64,000 bases of DNA from Halalkalicoccus subterraneus (GTDB lineage Archaea > Halobacteriota > Halobacteria > Halobacteriales > Halalkalicoccaceae): assembly GCF_003697815.1 (NCBI RefSeq), contig NZ_RDQG01000078.1, positions 142,785-206,784 on the forward strand. The letters run 5' to 3'. The position numbers and the translations under genes are program-made. Shown piece by piece: positions 35,531-44,829 of this stretch; within the stretch, counting starts at the first letter, position 1, and the number at the start of each line of letters is the position of its first letter. Under the pieces are notes generated by a model. The model searched no databases. It worked only from the letters and a program-made list of their open reading frames with translations, and was not told the origin of the DNA.

Positions 35531-35863
35531 TCATCGGTTATCCCCTCCGACCCCGTTTTCTTGCTCCGCGGCCCCATTGTCGTGCTCGATCTTGAACCGT
35601 CTGTAGCCTTCAATGAGACGCTCAGATGCGAATCCAGGTGCAACATGGATTCCTGGCGTTCCCAATAGTGCGAGCATACTGTTTAAGAGTACTCGCAGTG
35701 GATTATAATATTGCTTATGTTGGTCGACATTTTCTCGTCGGGCAGTGAACTCGGTGAGTACTCGCTAGACGCCATTGTCCCGGACATATCTGAATCCGTT
35801 GACTACCTGGCGACCGTTATATTCGAGGATATTCTAGACATTTTCAATGCTTGGTGCAGTGTC
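35531..35863 (-). pseudogene. decayed gene with two in-frame TAG codons
   Basis: A single minus frame keeps protein-like sequence across 111 codons but contains TAG at 35834-35836 and 35765-35767. Segments are NILEYNGRQVVNGFRYVRDN, RVLTEFTARRENVDQHKQYY, then NSMLALLGTPGIHVAPGFAS and ERLIEGYRRFKIEHD. The last 48 codons have an ATG (MLALLGTPGI) and could still be translated. No family is recognised. The flanking stretches 35422-35530 and 35864-36095 hold no gene. Confidence 0.4.
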
Positions 35864-36095
35864 CTAGTTAGCTACGAGTAGCGAAATTGGTCTGTCAAAA
35901 AAGGCATCTACTGTTGTGACGACAGCTTCAAGAGTATCTCAAAACACGGGCTGTGAACGTCAGTACTGGATTTCAATAATCCACTTAACCTCTTATCCGC
36001 TCAGCCTTGAAGCAGAGAGTTGTACCTTGAGGGGTTAGCAGTCCCGAATATGATTTCGGCTTAATCCAATTCATAATAATAATATTATTTCATAA

Positions 36096-36104
36096 TTTTT
36101 ATAC
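36096..36104 (+). promoter_or_regulatory. TATA box of the GH2 beta-galactosidase gene
   Basis: TTTTTATAC, in a strongly AT-rich stretch (36060-36105). Transcription would start near 36127, downstream of the first in-frame ATG at 36122. This favours the second ATG at 36179 as the true start, with a leader of about 50 bases. Confidence 0.5.
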
Positions 36105-36178
36105 TCACACTTCGATGTTCTATGTATAGGAGGACGAGCAGACTCTATCGGTATATTCGGTTCGTCCTCGATCATACA

Positions 36179-39100
36179 ATGAACTCGAAGGAAACTCACA
36201 CGGAAGATCAGATGGAGGACAACTCAGGGATTCGGACGTCTCGACGGACGTTCCTCGAACTTAGCGGCGCGGCTGCACTCGCCACAGCGGGGAGCGCCGC
36301 GAGCGTCACTACAGCAAAACCAACCACCAAAATTGGATCCGGACCGGGACGGATCCATGACCTCTCTACGTATCTAGCGGATCCTACCCGATTCGAAGAG
36401 AACCGCGAGCCGACCCATGCACCGACGACCATCCCATATGAATCGGTTACGCAGGCGATCGAATCCGACGAACCGTTTACCGAACTCGAGGAGCGTTTCG
36501 ATGGCTCACCGTACTTCGAACTCCTGAATGGGACGTGGAACTTCCAATTTTTCCAACGTCCTTCCGACCTTCCAGAGTCACTCGATGGGGCCAACGACTG
36601 GGACGAGATCACGGTTCCCCGACCTTGGCAGACCGAAGGGTACGACGAGCGCGTCTACACGAATTGGCAGCCAACGTGGGTGGGATACGATTCCGATCTC
36701 GAATGGGAGCTCTATCCAGACGAAGATGGAATGGTTGACGTTCCGGGTGTCGGTGACGACGGTCCTAATCCGGTCGGCGTATACAATCGTACGATCGATG
36801 TCCCAGCCGACTGGGAGGGCCGTGAGACGTTCCTTCATTTCGAGGGTGTCAAGCAGGCGTATTTTGTCTGGATCGACGGAGAGTACGTCGGCTTCCAACA
36901 GGGATCGATGACTCCCGGCGAGTTTCACATCTCCGAGCACGTTGAGGCTGGGGCCAGTCACGACCTGACAGTCCAGATCTATCGTTGGAGCGACGGTGAG
37001 GCGCTGGAATGTGTTGATATGCATAAGTACGCGGGTATCTACCGGAGTGCATATCTGTTTTCGACCCCGGCGGTCCACATTCGCGACTTCGCTGTCCGGA
37101 CCGACCTCGACGACGAGTACGAGGATGCGACGTTGCGAGTCGACGTCGAACTCACCGAGTACTCGGTACCCGATGAGGCTGAGTATCGAGTGCGAGCAAC
37201 GTTGTGTGATCCCGACAGTTACTCGGAAGTCGTGAGCTGCGAGGAATCAGTCACCGTTGAGGAAGGCGCCGTCACAACGCTTGAAACCGACGTCAGTGAC
37301 CCCGCAAAGTGGTCCGCCGAGGATCCAACGCTATATCCGCTGATCGTGGAACTGCTCCCGACCGGCCGGAATACTGAGGGTCAATCGGAACCCGAACCCA
37401 GCGAGGTCCTGTTCGAGAAGGTCGGCTTCCGCGAGTATGAGGCTGAACGTGGACCAGGTGGTCACATCACGGTCAACGGCGAGCCCATCAACGTTCGAGG
37501 TATCAATCGGCACGAAACCGATCCGGATACCGGTCGGACGGTACCGCTTGAGACCATGCGCGAGGACTTCGAGTTGCTCAAGCAGTTCAACCTCAACGCC
37601 GTGCGGACCTCCCACTACCCGAACGATCCAACCTTCTACCGACTCGCCGACGAGTACGGGATCTACGTGCAAGACGAGGTCAACTGTGAAACCCACTGGT
37701 GGGAGGGCGTATTAGCCGAAACCACCGCATACCACGATCAGAGTGTCGAGCGGTTCCGGCGAATGGTGCTTCGCGATCGAAATCACGCATCGATATTCTC
37801 GTGGTCGACGGGCAACGAGGCCGGCACCGGGGCCGAACATCTCAATATGGCCGCACTGGCAATCGGTGGTGACGATCCGACACTACCCGCCGACACAAGC
37901 GAGACGACGCGCCTGTCGGGTGAAGCAATCGAATCGTTCGACGCCGACGGAATCGATGCCCTCTCGCCCGATCGGATCATGTACCACCAGCCCAACCACG
38001 GCGGCTGGGACGTCGACTACAGTGATATGCTCGGTCCGCGGTATATCGATGCCGAAACACTAGCAACATTCGGAGCGGGTGGTGATGTCAGCGATAGTCC
38101 TCGATTCGGTGATCGTTCGAGTGGAGACGGCTCGCCCGGTGACGGCGAGCGGTCGGTTGTCATGGGCGAGTACAACCACGCGATGGGTAATAGCCTTGGA
38201 TTGATCGACGAGATGTGGAACGATTATATCCAGCCACCAGTCCGTCGGGTCCGTGATCGGGTCGGCGACGCAGATGGTGTCCTACTTGGATCGCCGGCGG
38301 TCGTTGCGGGGACAGATGGTGGCGCACTCGAGTTAGATGGTCAGTCCGACTATATCGAAGTAGTCCTATCCGACCAACCGGTTTCTGAGTCCGAGTTCTC
38401 CGTCGAACTAACGGTAAGTGAACTCACCGCCAACGGGGATACACCACTGGTCGTGGCTGGCGATCACTGTCGACTTGCTATTACGGCCGAGGGAGACCTC
38501 GAATTCACCGTTGGAGGAACGTCGGTGACCGAAGAGCTTCCTGGGATCGAGACGGAGACACAAACGCTGACAGCCGTCTGTTCGGCTGAAGAACTTGCAC
38601 TCTACGTAGACGGGGAGCAAATCGGTGTTACTGAACACGACCGCCGTGATTTCGACGGGACCGGCGAGACACTGCTTATCGGCCATGACGATCATAGCGA
38701 TCGGTTCCTACAGGCGACGATTGAGTCGATTGCTGTCTACCAGTCAGCTCTTTCGGCTACCGACATCGGGCAGGAGAGTCCAACTGACGAGACCGTCCTC
38801 TGGTACGACTTTGATGACCTGCTGGGAGACAAGAGCCTTCAAGGTGGCTTCATCTGGGACTGGGTCAACCAGGACCTGAACGACGAGACCGAGGACGGCG
38901 AACCGTTCCAGTTCTACGATCTCGATGGCCCAGCGGGAGCCTTCTGTCTGAACGGGACGATCTGGTCGGATCGACGCCCTCAACCCGAAATGTGGCAGCT
39001 AAAACAGTGCCACCAGCCAGTGAAAATGGTCCCGCGAGATCTGGCACAAGGGGAGGTCTACATCACAAATCACCACCAGTTTACGGACTTAGACGGATTC

Positions 39101-40309
39101 GATCTCACGTGGACGCTCTCGGCGGCCGGACAGACGGTGCGCGAAGGAACACTCGATCTCAAGACGCCGCCGAACGCGACTGAGATCGTCTCGATTGACG
39201 GTCTCGTGCATGCACCGAACCCTGAGCCCGGAGCAGAGTACTGGGTCGATATTTCCGTCTCGATTCCTGAGGACACCAGTTGGAGTGACGAAGGCCATGA
39301 AATTGCCTTCGCGCAGTTCCCGGTTCCCATTGAGACTCCTGATCCCACACGTCGAGGGAGAAGCGGTGTACCACCGGTCACGACTGAGGAAACGGACACG
39401 GAACTCGTGATAACGGGTAAAAAGTTCGAGTATACGCTCGATAAAGCGCTGGGAACGTTCTCCTCGATGCAATATGAGGGGACCGAACTCGTCGAGCGCG
39501 GTCCGGTCCTCAATTTCTGGCGGGCGCCGATCATGAACGAACTCCAGGATTGGGGCCCCCATCCGGCACCGAACTGGCACGATCTGGGGCTCGACGACAT
39601 TCAACACGAGGTCGATAGTATCGAGATCTCGGAACACAAACACAGTGTGGATATCGAGGTCGATAGTTTAGCATTCGGAGCAACCGACGACGGGGCGCCA
39701 GCCGGCTACGAGACGACCTACTGCTATCACGTCGCCGGAGACGGCGAGGTGCAGATCGACGTCCAAGCCGATCCGACCGACCGACTTGTTGCAAACGTTG
39801 GCGAGTGGCTTCCAAAAATCGGCCTGCAACTAGAAGTCTTAGAGGAGTTCGATCAGTTCGAGTGGTACGGTCGCGGACCTCTTGAGACGTATCCTGATCG
39901 GAAGACTGGCGTGCGAGTCGGCCACTACGCGGGATCAGTCGACCAGCAGTACGTCCCGTATCTCCCACCACAGGACAACGGAAACAAGACCGATACGCGT
40001 TGGGCTTCACTCAGCAACGGTTCGGTTGGAGTGGCTGCGTTCGGCGGTTCGCTATTAGATGTTAGTCTCGAACAGTATGGAAATCTCGCGGACGCCGACT
40101 ATCAGTATCAACTCGAAGAGCGTGGTTCGGTCGGGTTTAATCTCGACCACGCGGTAACCGGCGTCGGTGGAACACCCGTTCCAACGGCCGATGAGTACCA
40201 AGTTCAACCCGAATCGACTGAATTCACCATCACTCTCTGTCCGTTTCGGGCTACCGAGGGTCCAATGAGCGTCTTGGGTGGAACTCTCCCGTCTACGCAA
40301 GATAGGTGA
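36179..40309 (+). CDS. Tat-exported GH2 beta-galactosidase with inserted LamG-like domain
   Basis: A 1376-residue secreted glycosidase hydrolysing beta-galactosides or related sugars. Numbered from ATG 36179, the Tat motif SRRTFLELSG is near residue 20. The jelly-roll domain (about 100-260) includes ITVPRPWQTEGYDERVYTN and VGVYNRTIDVP. An Ig-like domain follows, then the TIM barrel: RGINRHETDPDTG, VRTSHYPNDP, acid/base Glu547 in STGNEAGTG and nucleophile Glu664 in VMGEYNHAMGNSLG. Between this and the conserved QGGFIWDWVNQ, an extra about 175 residues (about 701-876) have LamG/concanavalin-like features (GALELDGQSDYIEV, ELALYVDGEQIG, LLIGHDDHSDRF). The LacZ-type C-terminal domain ends the chain. 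Typical LacZ is about 1020 aa. It is unrelated to the GH42 enzyme BgaH. Confidence 0.88.
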   Translation: MNSKETHTEDQMEDNSGIRTSRRTFLELSGAAALATAGSAASVTTAKPTTKIGSGPGRIHDLSTYLADPTRFEENREPTHAPTTIPYESVTQAIESDEPFTELEERFDGSPYFELLNGTWNFQFFQRPSDLPESLDGANDWDEITVPRPWQTEGYDERVYTNWQPTWVGYDSDLEWELYPDEDGMVDVPGVGDDGPNPVGVYNRTIDVPADWEGRETFLHFEGVKQAYFVWIDGEYVGFQQGSMTPGEFHISEHVEAGASHDLTVQIYRWSDGEALECVDMHKYAGIYRSAYLFSTPAVHIRDFAVRTDLDDEYEDATLRVDVELTEYSVPDEAEYRVRATLCDPDSYSEVVSCEESVTVEEGAVTTLETDVSDPAKWSAEDPTLYPLIVELLPTGRNTEGQSEPEPSEVLFEKVGFREYEAERGPGGHITVNGEPINVRGINRHETDPDTGRTVPLETMREDFELLKQFNLNAVRTSHYPNDPTFYRLADEYGIYVQDEVNCETHWWEGVLAETTAYHDQSVERFRRMVLRDRNHASIFSWSTGNEAGTGAEHLNMAALAIGGDDPTLPADTSETTRLSGEAIESFDADGIDALSPDRIMYHQPNHGGWDVDYSDMLGPRYIDAETLATFGAGGDVSDSPRFGDRSSGDGSPGDGERSVVMGEYNHAMGNSLGLIDEMWNDYIQPPVRRVRDRVGDADGVLLGSPAVVAGTDGGALELDGQSDYIEVVLSDQPVSESEFSVELTVSELTANGDTPLVVAGDHCRLAITAEGDLEFTVGGTSVTEELPGIETETQTLTAVCSAEELALYVDGEQIGVTEHDRRDFDGTGETLLIGHDDHSDRFLQATIESIAVYQSALSATDIGQESPTDETVLWYDFDDLLGDKSLQGGFIWDWVNQDLNDETEDGEPFQFYDLDGPAGAFCLNGTIWSDRRPQPEMWQLKQCHQPVKMVPRDLAQGEVYITNHHQFTDLDGFDLTWTLSAAGQTVREGTLDLKTPPNATEIVSIDGLVHAPNPEPGAEYWVDISVSIPEDTSWSDEGHEIAFAQFPVPIETPDPTRRGRSGVPPVTTEETDTELVITGKKFEYTLDKALGTFSSMQYEGTELVERGPVLNFWRAPIMNELQDWGPHPAPNWHDLGLDDIQHEVDSIEISEHKHSVDIEVDSLAFGATDDGAPAGYETTYCYHVAGDGEVQIDVQADPTDRLVANVGEWLPKIGLQLEVLEEFDQFEWYGRGPLETYPDRKTGVRVGHYAGSVDQQYVPYLPPQDNGNKTDTRWASLSNGSVGVAAFGGSLLDVSLEQYGNLADADYQYQLEERGSVGFNLDHAVTGVGGTPVPTADEYQVQPESTEFTITLCPFRATEGPMSVLGGTLPSTQDR

Positions 40310-40525
40310 TGACAGCCTGAACGGGGCGCTATTCGGTCCGCTCGCTTCCTCCGACCGGACCGAGGTGTGGTTCTACTGGTGGTCGACGGTTCCACGAGTG
40401 CTATCTCGTTTAGGAAGAGTTCGTAGTAGACGTCGTACTCACAGAACTGGGAGCCTTCGATAGCGATGCCGAGCCGATACCCGTCAATTTCCCATATTTA
40501 GAGAAAGAGAATACGAGCACCGTCG

Positions 40526-40972
40526 TCAGTCGCTCCAAAATCCACGCTGGCGGATTTCGATTTCGGCGAGGACCGTTGAGAGGACGTCCCGCCAGTCCTG
40601 CGGATGGGTTGTATCGTCGCCAAGTGTCGGTGCGTTCGGGCCTGGATGAATGTGATCCCGCCTGTTGTGATTCGACGGATGGCGGTCCCAGCGATGATCG
40701 AACGCGCCGTTTTCATGGGTTTCGTGATAGTGCAGCGAGAAATCGCCGTTTTCGAACCAGACGATTTCGAGGCGGGCTGTCTGTACGCTGCTTGGATACC
40801 AGCGGGAATCGTAGACACAGACGAGTCGATCCGGAGCAAAATCGGGCTCTGTCTCGATGTGGCTGAATCGAGCGTCGGTACCTAGTCGCGTTTCGAGAAC
40901 AGAGAGACGGTTGAAATCGACAGGGGCACCGCTTTCGGTTTCTGACTCAGTACGACCGCGCTCGTCCGTCAT
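40526..40972 (-). CDS. His/Trp-rich small protein, possible toxin of a two-gene module
   Basis: A 148-residue soluble protein. A beta-sheet core (ARLEIVWFENGDFSLHYHET) leads to a conserved-looking HRWDRHPSNHNRRDHIHPGP segment and a helical end (WRDVLSTVLAEIEIRQRGFW). I recall similar proteins throughout haloarchaea next to a winged-helix gene and loosely like the TumE-type toxin group, but the assignment is uncertain. The His/Asp/Arg cluster could be catalytic. Its ATG overlaps the upstream HTH gene's stop by 4 bases. Confidence 0.65.
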   Translation of the reverse strand: MTDERGRTESETESGAPVDFNRLSVLETRLGTDARFSHIETEPDFAPDRLVCVYDSRWYPSSVQTARLEIVWFENGDFSLHYHETHENGAFDHRWDRHPSNHNRRDHIHPGPNAPTLGDDTTHPQDWRDVLSTVLAEIEIRQRGFWSD

Positions 40973-41544
40973 GCTACAGCGTGTCGGTCGGTTGCCCCGT
41001 CAGAATCACTGGCTAAGGCCCGCTCGAGAAGTGTGATCCGTCGACGTGTTGTCTTCCACGCCGAGAGTGTTTCCCATACCGATTCGATCGACCGGTCAAT
41101 ATTGGCTGCATGCGCCGAGATCGATACTGTTTCCGGCGATTCGGCATCGAATTTGTCTCTATAGGTCCGGTCGTGTTCCGTTTCGGTCTGTAGAAAGTCG
41201 AGTAGATCGTCGGTAGTGTACTGCTCGCGGAGGTGGTGTACCTGCCGCCAGGTCAGATACTCTTGATTGCGTTCGTAGGTCACCGGCGAGTCAGTAACGC
41301 GGGTAACGATACCCATTCGTTCGAACCAGTCCAGGTACTCCTTGGCAGCATCGCGTCCGTGATCGGCACGGTTAGCGACCTCATCGATGGTTGCTGGACC
41401 CTCTAATCCGAGAACGGTATCGAGGAAGTCGTCGCGTGTTCGGTTGCCATGTACGAGTTTCTCAGCGCTCACCAAGGCGTCGAAATCAGGAACTGTGGCA
41501 CGCTCGTCGTCGGTGGCTTTCAGGTCTTGGCGTGGCTCCTTCAT
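40969..41544 (-). CDS. winged-helix protein, possible antitoxin/regulator partner
   Basis: A 191-residue protein. Residues about 45-95 form a winged helix-turn-helix (GPATIDEVANRADHGRDAAK, EYLDWFERMGIVTRV) followed by TYERNQEYLTWRQVHHLRE. A helical C-terminal part (LRREY-like segments, WETLSAWKTTRRRITLLERAL) resembles the haloarchaeal DUF7342-type regulators. It is the first gene of a two-gene unit, overlapping the His-rich protein by 4 bases. This is the layout of a toxin-antitoxin or self-regulated module. Genes on either side are unrelated. Confidence 0.7.
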   Translation of the reverse strand: MKEPRQDLKATDDERATVPDFDALVSAEKLVHGNRTRDDFLDTVLGLEGPATIDEVANRADHGRDAAKEYLDWFERMGIVTRVTDSPVTYERNQEYLTWRQVHHLREQYTTDDLLDFLQTETEHDRTYRDKFDAESPETVSISAHAANIDRSIESVWETLSAWKTTRRRITLLERALASDSDGATDRHAVA

Positions 41545-41890
41545 AGATGGCTCTAAGAGGGCGGTCGGAATAAGCCTTCGTCTATACGGTATATTCCGAA
41601 TAGCAGGGTATAGGGTAGGAAAAGTTCTGTGTAAAGAAGACGGACTGGTGTTGCAGTCAGGATCAGGAATAGTATGCTATGATGAAAACTTAACTCAAAA
41701 GCATCGTCCCGATGTTCGGTGGTGGGACACTCTACGTTACGACTCTGAATTTCCTCCTCAATTTTATCAACAGCCACCAGCCAACAACTGATGAGCTCAT
41801 CGAATGGCATCGATGCACGGACTTTGTAGTTGGCGTTGAAGGTCACCAATCGGCTCGGGAAAGCTCCTAATAGAGTCACTAGTACTCTCG
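41545..41890. other. intergenic, no supported gene
   Basis: A minus frame (41553-41909) reaches into the ZIP gene end and has no family features, so I do not call it. The promoter of the HTH/His-rich unit must lie just after 41544. Confidence 0.45.
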
Positions 41891-42751
41891 TCAGGCAATG
41901 ATGAGCCACGCAAAGAACACTACTAGTCCACCAATAGCGGTACTGGCGACAGCATGTATACGCATTCGATCGAGTATTGCATGCGCATCACCTTCGTAGG
42001 CGAGTGACTCATGGACTTCACTGCCGAGTTCACATTCCGGTAAGAAGTCCATCGCGACATGGAGAAAGACGCCAGTAGCGAAGCCAAAGACAACGCCACG
42101 AATCGAAGCGGAAGTAGGAAGCGCAAGAAACGAGGTGACCATTGCAGTGACCCCAACCCCCGCTGCCGGGAGGAGGATTGCCCACCAGTCGCCGTCCTGT
42201 TGGCTATAGCGATGTACTGCCGCATATCCCGCCGGTCCCTTATGCGAAACAATAGCGAGCCCCAGCAACGGCCCTAGTTCTGGCATGTTGCCATAGATGA
42301 TGCCGATAATGGCACCGGCTGCAAGAGCGTGGGCCGTCAATTCTGCGAGCGTGCGGTCCAGCGGGAGGTCTATGTGTGCGAGTCGATGGCCAAGTGTGTG
42401 AGCGCCGAACCCAGCGAACAGGCCGAGGGCAACACCGAATCCTCCATAGGTCGCATGCTGGTTCATTGCCTGCGGGAGCAAAAAGACGGCAGCGCTTGTT
42501 ATCATTGCTCCACTTGCGAGGCCATATCCCCATACGAGCACACTCGCGTTCCCATGGGGGGCACGCTCACCGAGCCAGCCGGCGACTGCCATGCCGAAAA
42601 AGGCGATCCAGGCGATCCCCAATAGCTTCTGGTGTCCCCCACCCCACGCGAGTCCGGAGGTAGCGATGAGCACAATGGTGCTCACTCCGCCGACTAGGGT
42701 AACTCCTCTCTGGTTCCCGAGCAGTGAGGAACTACCAGTTTCGCTCAGCAT
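41891..42751 (-). CDS. ZIP-family divalent metal transporter
   Basis: A membrane protein of 286 residues with eight helices. Signature elements are HTLGHRLAH between helices, the metal-binding ELTAHALAAGAIIGIIYG helix, SHKGPAGYAAV, and ATGVFLHVAMDFLPE near the C-terminus (His and Glu of the binuclear metal site). It imports zinc, iron or manganese into the cytoplasm. A short N-terminal extension and the glycine-rich first helices are not diagnostic. It is divergent from the HTH regulator at 43105, but no metalloregulator motif was seen between them. Confidence 0.85.
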   Translation of the reverse strand: MLSETGSSSLLGNQRGVTLVGGVSTIVLIATSGLAWGGGHQKLLGIAWIAFFGMAVAGWLGERAPHGNASVLVWGYGLASGAMITSAAVFLLPQAMNQHATYGGFGVALGLFAGFGAHTLGHRLAHIDLPLDRTLAELTAHALAAGAIIGIIYGNMPELGPLLGLAIVSHKGPAGYAAVHRYSQQDGDWWAILLPAAGVGVTAMVTSFLALPTSASIRGVVFGFATGVFLHVAMDFLPECELGSEVHESLAYEGDAHAILDRMRIHAVASTAIGGLVVFFAWLIIA

Positions 42752-42994
42752 ATTATTAATACAGAGATGGAGATTGATAAGAGCGCTGGTCTATGGGCCA
42801 CCTTACTGGATATGAGCTATGGCTCGGACTCGAGGGCGGCTTCAAGTGCGGATTTTTCACATTCGATTCGGGTTCTATCGGCATCGTCCTAGGGACTCTC
42901 CTTCTGATAGTTGATCTTCCGGAACTGGACGCTCCTAACGACCATCTTCCCTCGGTGTAACAGTGGGGCCCAAGACGTAGCGTACAATAACCAA

Positions 42995-43031
42995 TTCTGA
43001 AATAGCCTATTTCTAAATAGCCTATTCAGAA
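42995..43031. promoter_or_regulatory. paired AATAGnCTATT operator candidate
   Basis: The 12-mer AAATAGCCTATT occurs twice, at 43000-43011 and 43015-43026. Each copy is a near-perfect palindrome (AATAG-C-CTATT), and the centres lie 15 bases apart, one and a half helical turns. An outer inverted repeat TTCTGA/TCAGAA encloses both. It lies about 75 bases before the HTH gene, in its promoter, so autoregulation is plausible. No gene lies in 42752-43104. Confidence 0.5.
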
Positions 43032-43104
43032 GTACTATTTCGCTCTACCGCAGAGGGAGATCCCCCTCCCAGGCTTTATCCCTCGATCGAGAACGGACGA
43101 TATC

Positions 43105-43872
43105 TTGCGCGAGTTCGTCTTCACGATCGAATACGAGACGGGAGCTGACGAAGTGATGGATCTCTTCATCGACCATGGAGATTTGTACGCCCGGTCGATG
43201 GAGATCAATGCGACCAGCGAGGCAGTATGGGGAATTGACAAAGTCGTCGGCCCGACCACTGTCCTCGACGACCTTGATGATCGGCTCGAACGTGTCGCCA
43301 GTGATCCGACTACGACCGGGATGTGTGGTGCGCCCGTGACCGAATACGAGTATACGATCCTCTCGTCGAACGCCGAATCACGGAAGATCTACTCGCTTCG
43401 CCGGGAAGGAGCGGGTCCACGGTCGATCCCGCTTGTCGCCGCGAACCACGTTGGCGAGGGACTGATAATGCGATCGGAGCGTCGTGGCGACCAATTCCGA
43501 TGGCGCTTACTTCTCGACGAGCCTGCAACAGCGATCTACGAGGATATCCGTACGAACCTTCGGGAGGGGCTGTCGCTGACCGTCGAACGGCTCGGAACGC
43601 CACCGTGCTTGCTCGAAGACGGTCGTGTCCAGCAAACCCTCACGCCCGAACAAAAGGCGGCACTTGAGGCTGCGATCGAACACGGATACTACGAGGCGCC
43701 ACGTCAGCAGTCGGTCACTGAGATTGCCGCCGCCGTCGGCGTGTCGCGTTCGACGTTCCAGTACCGACTCAACCGGGCTGAAGCGTGGTTGGCACAGCAG
43801 TTCGCCGCCGATTCACTCGACGTAGATCTCGACGTGGATCTCGATTCCGAGGATATCGAGTTCATTCAGTGA
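43105..43872 (+). CDS. bacterio-opsin-activator-type HTH transcriptional regulator
   Basis: A 255-residue haloarchaeal regulator. The N-terminal about 150 residues form the Bat-associated sensor-like domain; the C-terminal HTH_10 reads LTPEQKAALEAAIEHGYYEA, then VTEIAAAVGVSRSTFQYRLN and RAEAWLAQQF. The start is a TTG at 43105; a later ATG at residue 17 would lose the first strand. The acidic tail (LDVDLDVDLDSEDIEF) is unusual. The signal it senses is unknown. The MBL-fold hydrolase 76 bases downstream is the likely target or operon partner. Confidence 0.88.
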   Translation: MREFVFTIEYETGADEVMDLFIDHGDLYARSMEINATSEAVWGIDKVVGPTTVLDDLDDRLERVASDPTTTGMCGAPVTEYEYTILSSNAESRKIYSLRREGAGPRSIPLVAANHVGEGLIMRSERRGDQFRWRLLLDEPATAIYEDIRTNLREGLSLTVERLGTPPCLLEDGRVQQTLTPEQKAALEAAIEHGYYEAPRQQSVTEIAAAVGVSRSTFQYRLNRAEAWLAQQFAADSLDVDLDVDLDSEDIEFIQ

Positions 43873-43948
43873 GCGTGCGGCGAATACCGCCTACATTGGC
43901 ATATGTCGAAGCAAATCCCATCCCGATGGCTCCCGTAGATGGTTTCAT

Positions 43949-44683
43949 ATGTCAACGACGACTGATGCCAGCATGCAGTTGATTCGGAATGCCACTATCC
44001 TCGTCGACGTTGGTGATACGACGTTCCTCGTCGATCCGATATTTGCAGCACCCGGTGAGAATCCGCCCGTGCCGAATTCGCCAAACGACCGCCGAAACCC
44101 GCTCGTCCCGATGCCAGCTGTCGACCTGTCTTACGACGCTGTGGTCGTCACCCACCGCCACCCCGATCACTGGGATGAGGCGGCCATCGAGGAACTCGAG
44201 GCCAGCCTGCCACTGTTCTGTCAGCCCGAAGAGGCGGATGCTTTCGCCGACGAGGGCTTTACCGACGTCCGCCCCGTCGATGACAACACCTCATTCGAGG
44301 GGGTCACTCTTCACCGAACGCCCGGACGTCATGGGCACGGGCAGTTGGCAGCGGAGATGGGTCCCGTTTCGGGATTCGTGTTCGAAGGCGAGGAGACAGT
44401 GTACGTTGCGGGCGATACGATTTGGTACGAGCCGACCGCGGAAACGCTTGCTCAGTTCGATCCGGATATGATCGTCCTCAATGGCGGCGAAGCACAGTTC
44501 GAGCAGGGCAAGCCCATCACGATGGGCATCGAGGACATCTCTGCCGTCCGCGACGCTACCGATGGTACGATTGTGGTCGTTCATATGGAAGCAATCAACC
44601 ACTGCTTGCTCACCCGTGACGAACTGCGGTCGGCGACAGCGGATGTCCACGTTCCTGACGATGGAGAGCAGATCAGCTTGTAG
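43949..44683 (+). CDS. MBL-fold hydrolase, UlaG-like
   Basis: A 244-residue metallo-beta-lactamase-fold enzyme. THRHPDHWDEAA is the HxHxDH site, RHGHGQLAAEMGPVSGF holds the following His, YVAGDTIWYEP has the bridging Asp, and VHMEAINHCLLTRDEL supplies the last His. The overall order matches the L-ascorbate-6-phosphate lactonase (UlaG) branch, which includes many uncharacterised phosphodiesterase- or lactonase-like enzymes. No sugar phosphotransferase system is present, so the substrate is open. Probably controlled by the preceding HTH protein. Confidence 0.82.
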   Translation: MSTTTDASMQLIRNATILVDVGDTTFLVDPIFAAPGENPPVPNSPNDRRNPLVPMPAVDLSYDAVVVTHRHPDHWDEAAIEELEASLPLFCQPEEADAFADEGFTDVRPVDDNTSFEGVTLHRTPGRHGHGQLAAEMGPVSGFVFEGEETVYVAGDTIWYEPTAETLAQFDPDMIVLNGGEAQFEQGKPITMGIEDISAVRDATDGTIVVVHMEAINHCLLTRDELRSATADVHVPDDGEQISL

Positions 44684-44829
44684 AGTAAGAGGATTCGGAG
44701 AACCATGTAGCTGAAGGGATCATCAGTATCTCCGTGGTCAATACGCACTCTAGAATACAGAGCGCAAGTCGATCACTGGTGTTGTTCCCCCTGGCCTGAT
44801 CAGAATCGCTACAACAGAATCTTACCGTT

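Noticed and set aside
41553..41909. 118-codon minus frame before the HTH/His-rich module
   Set aside because: Composition is mixed hydrophobic without helix periodicity, it lies in promoter-like DNA, and it overlaps the ZIP gene end.
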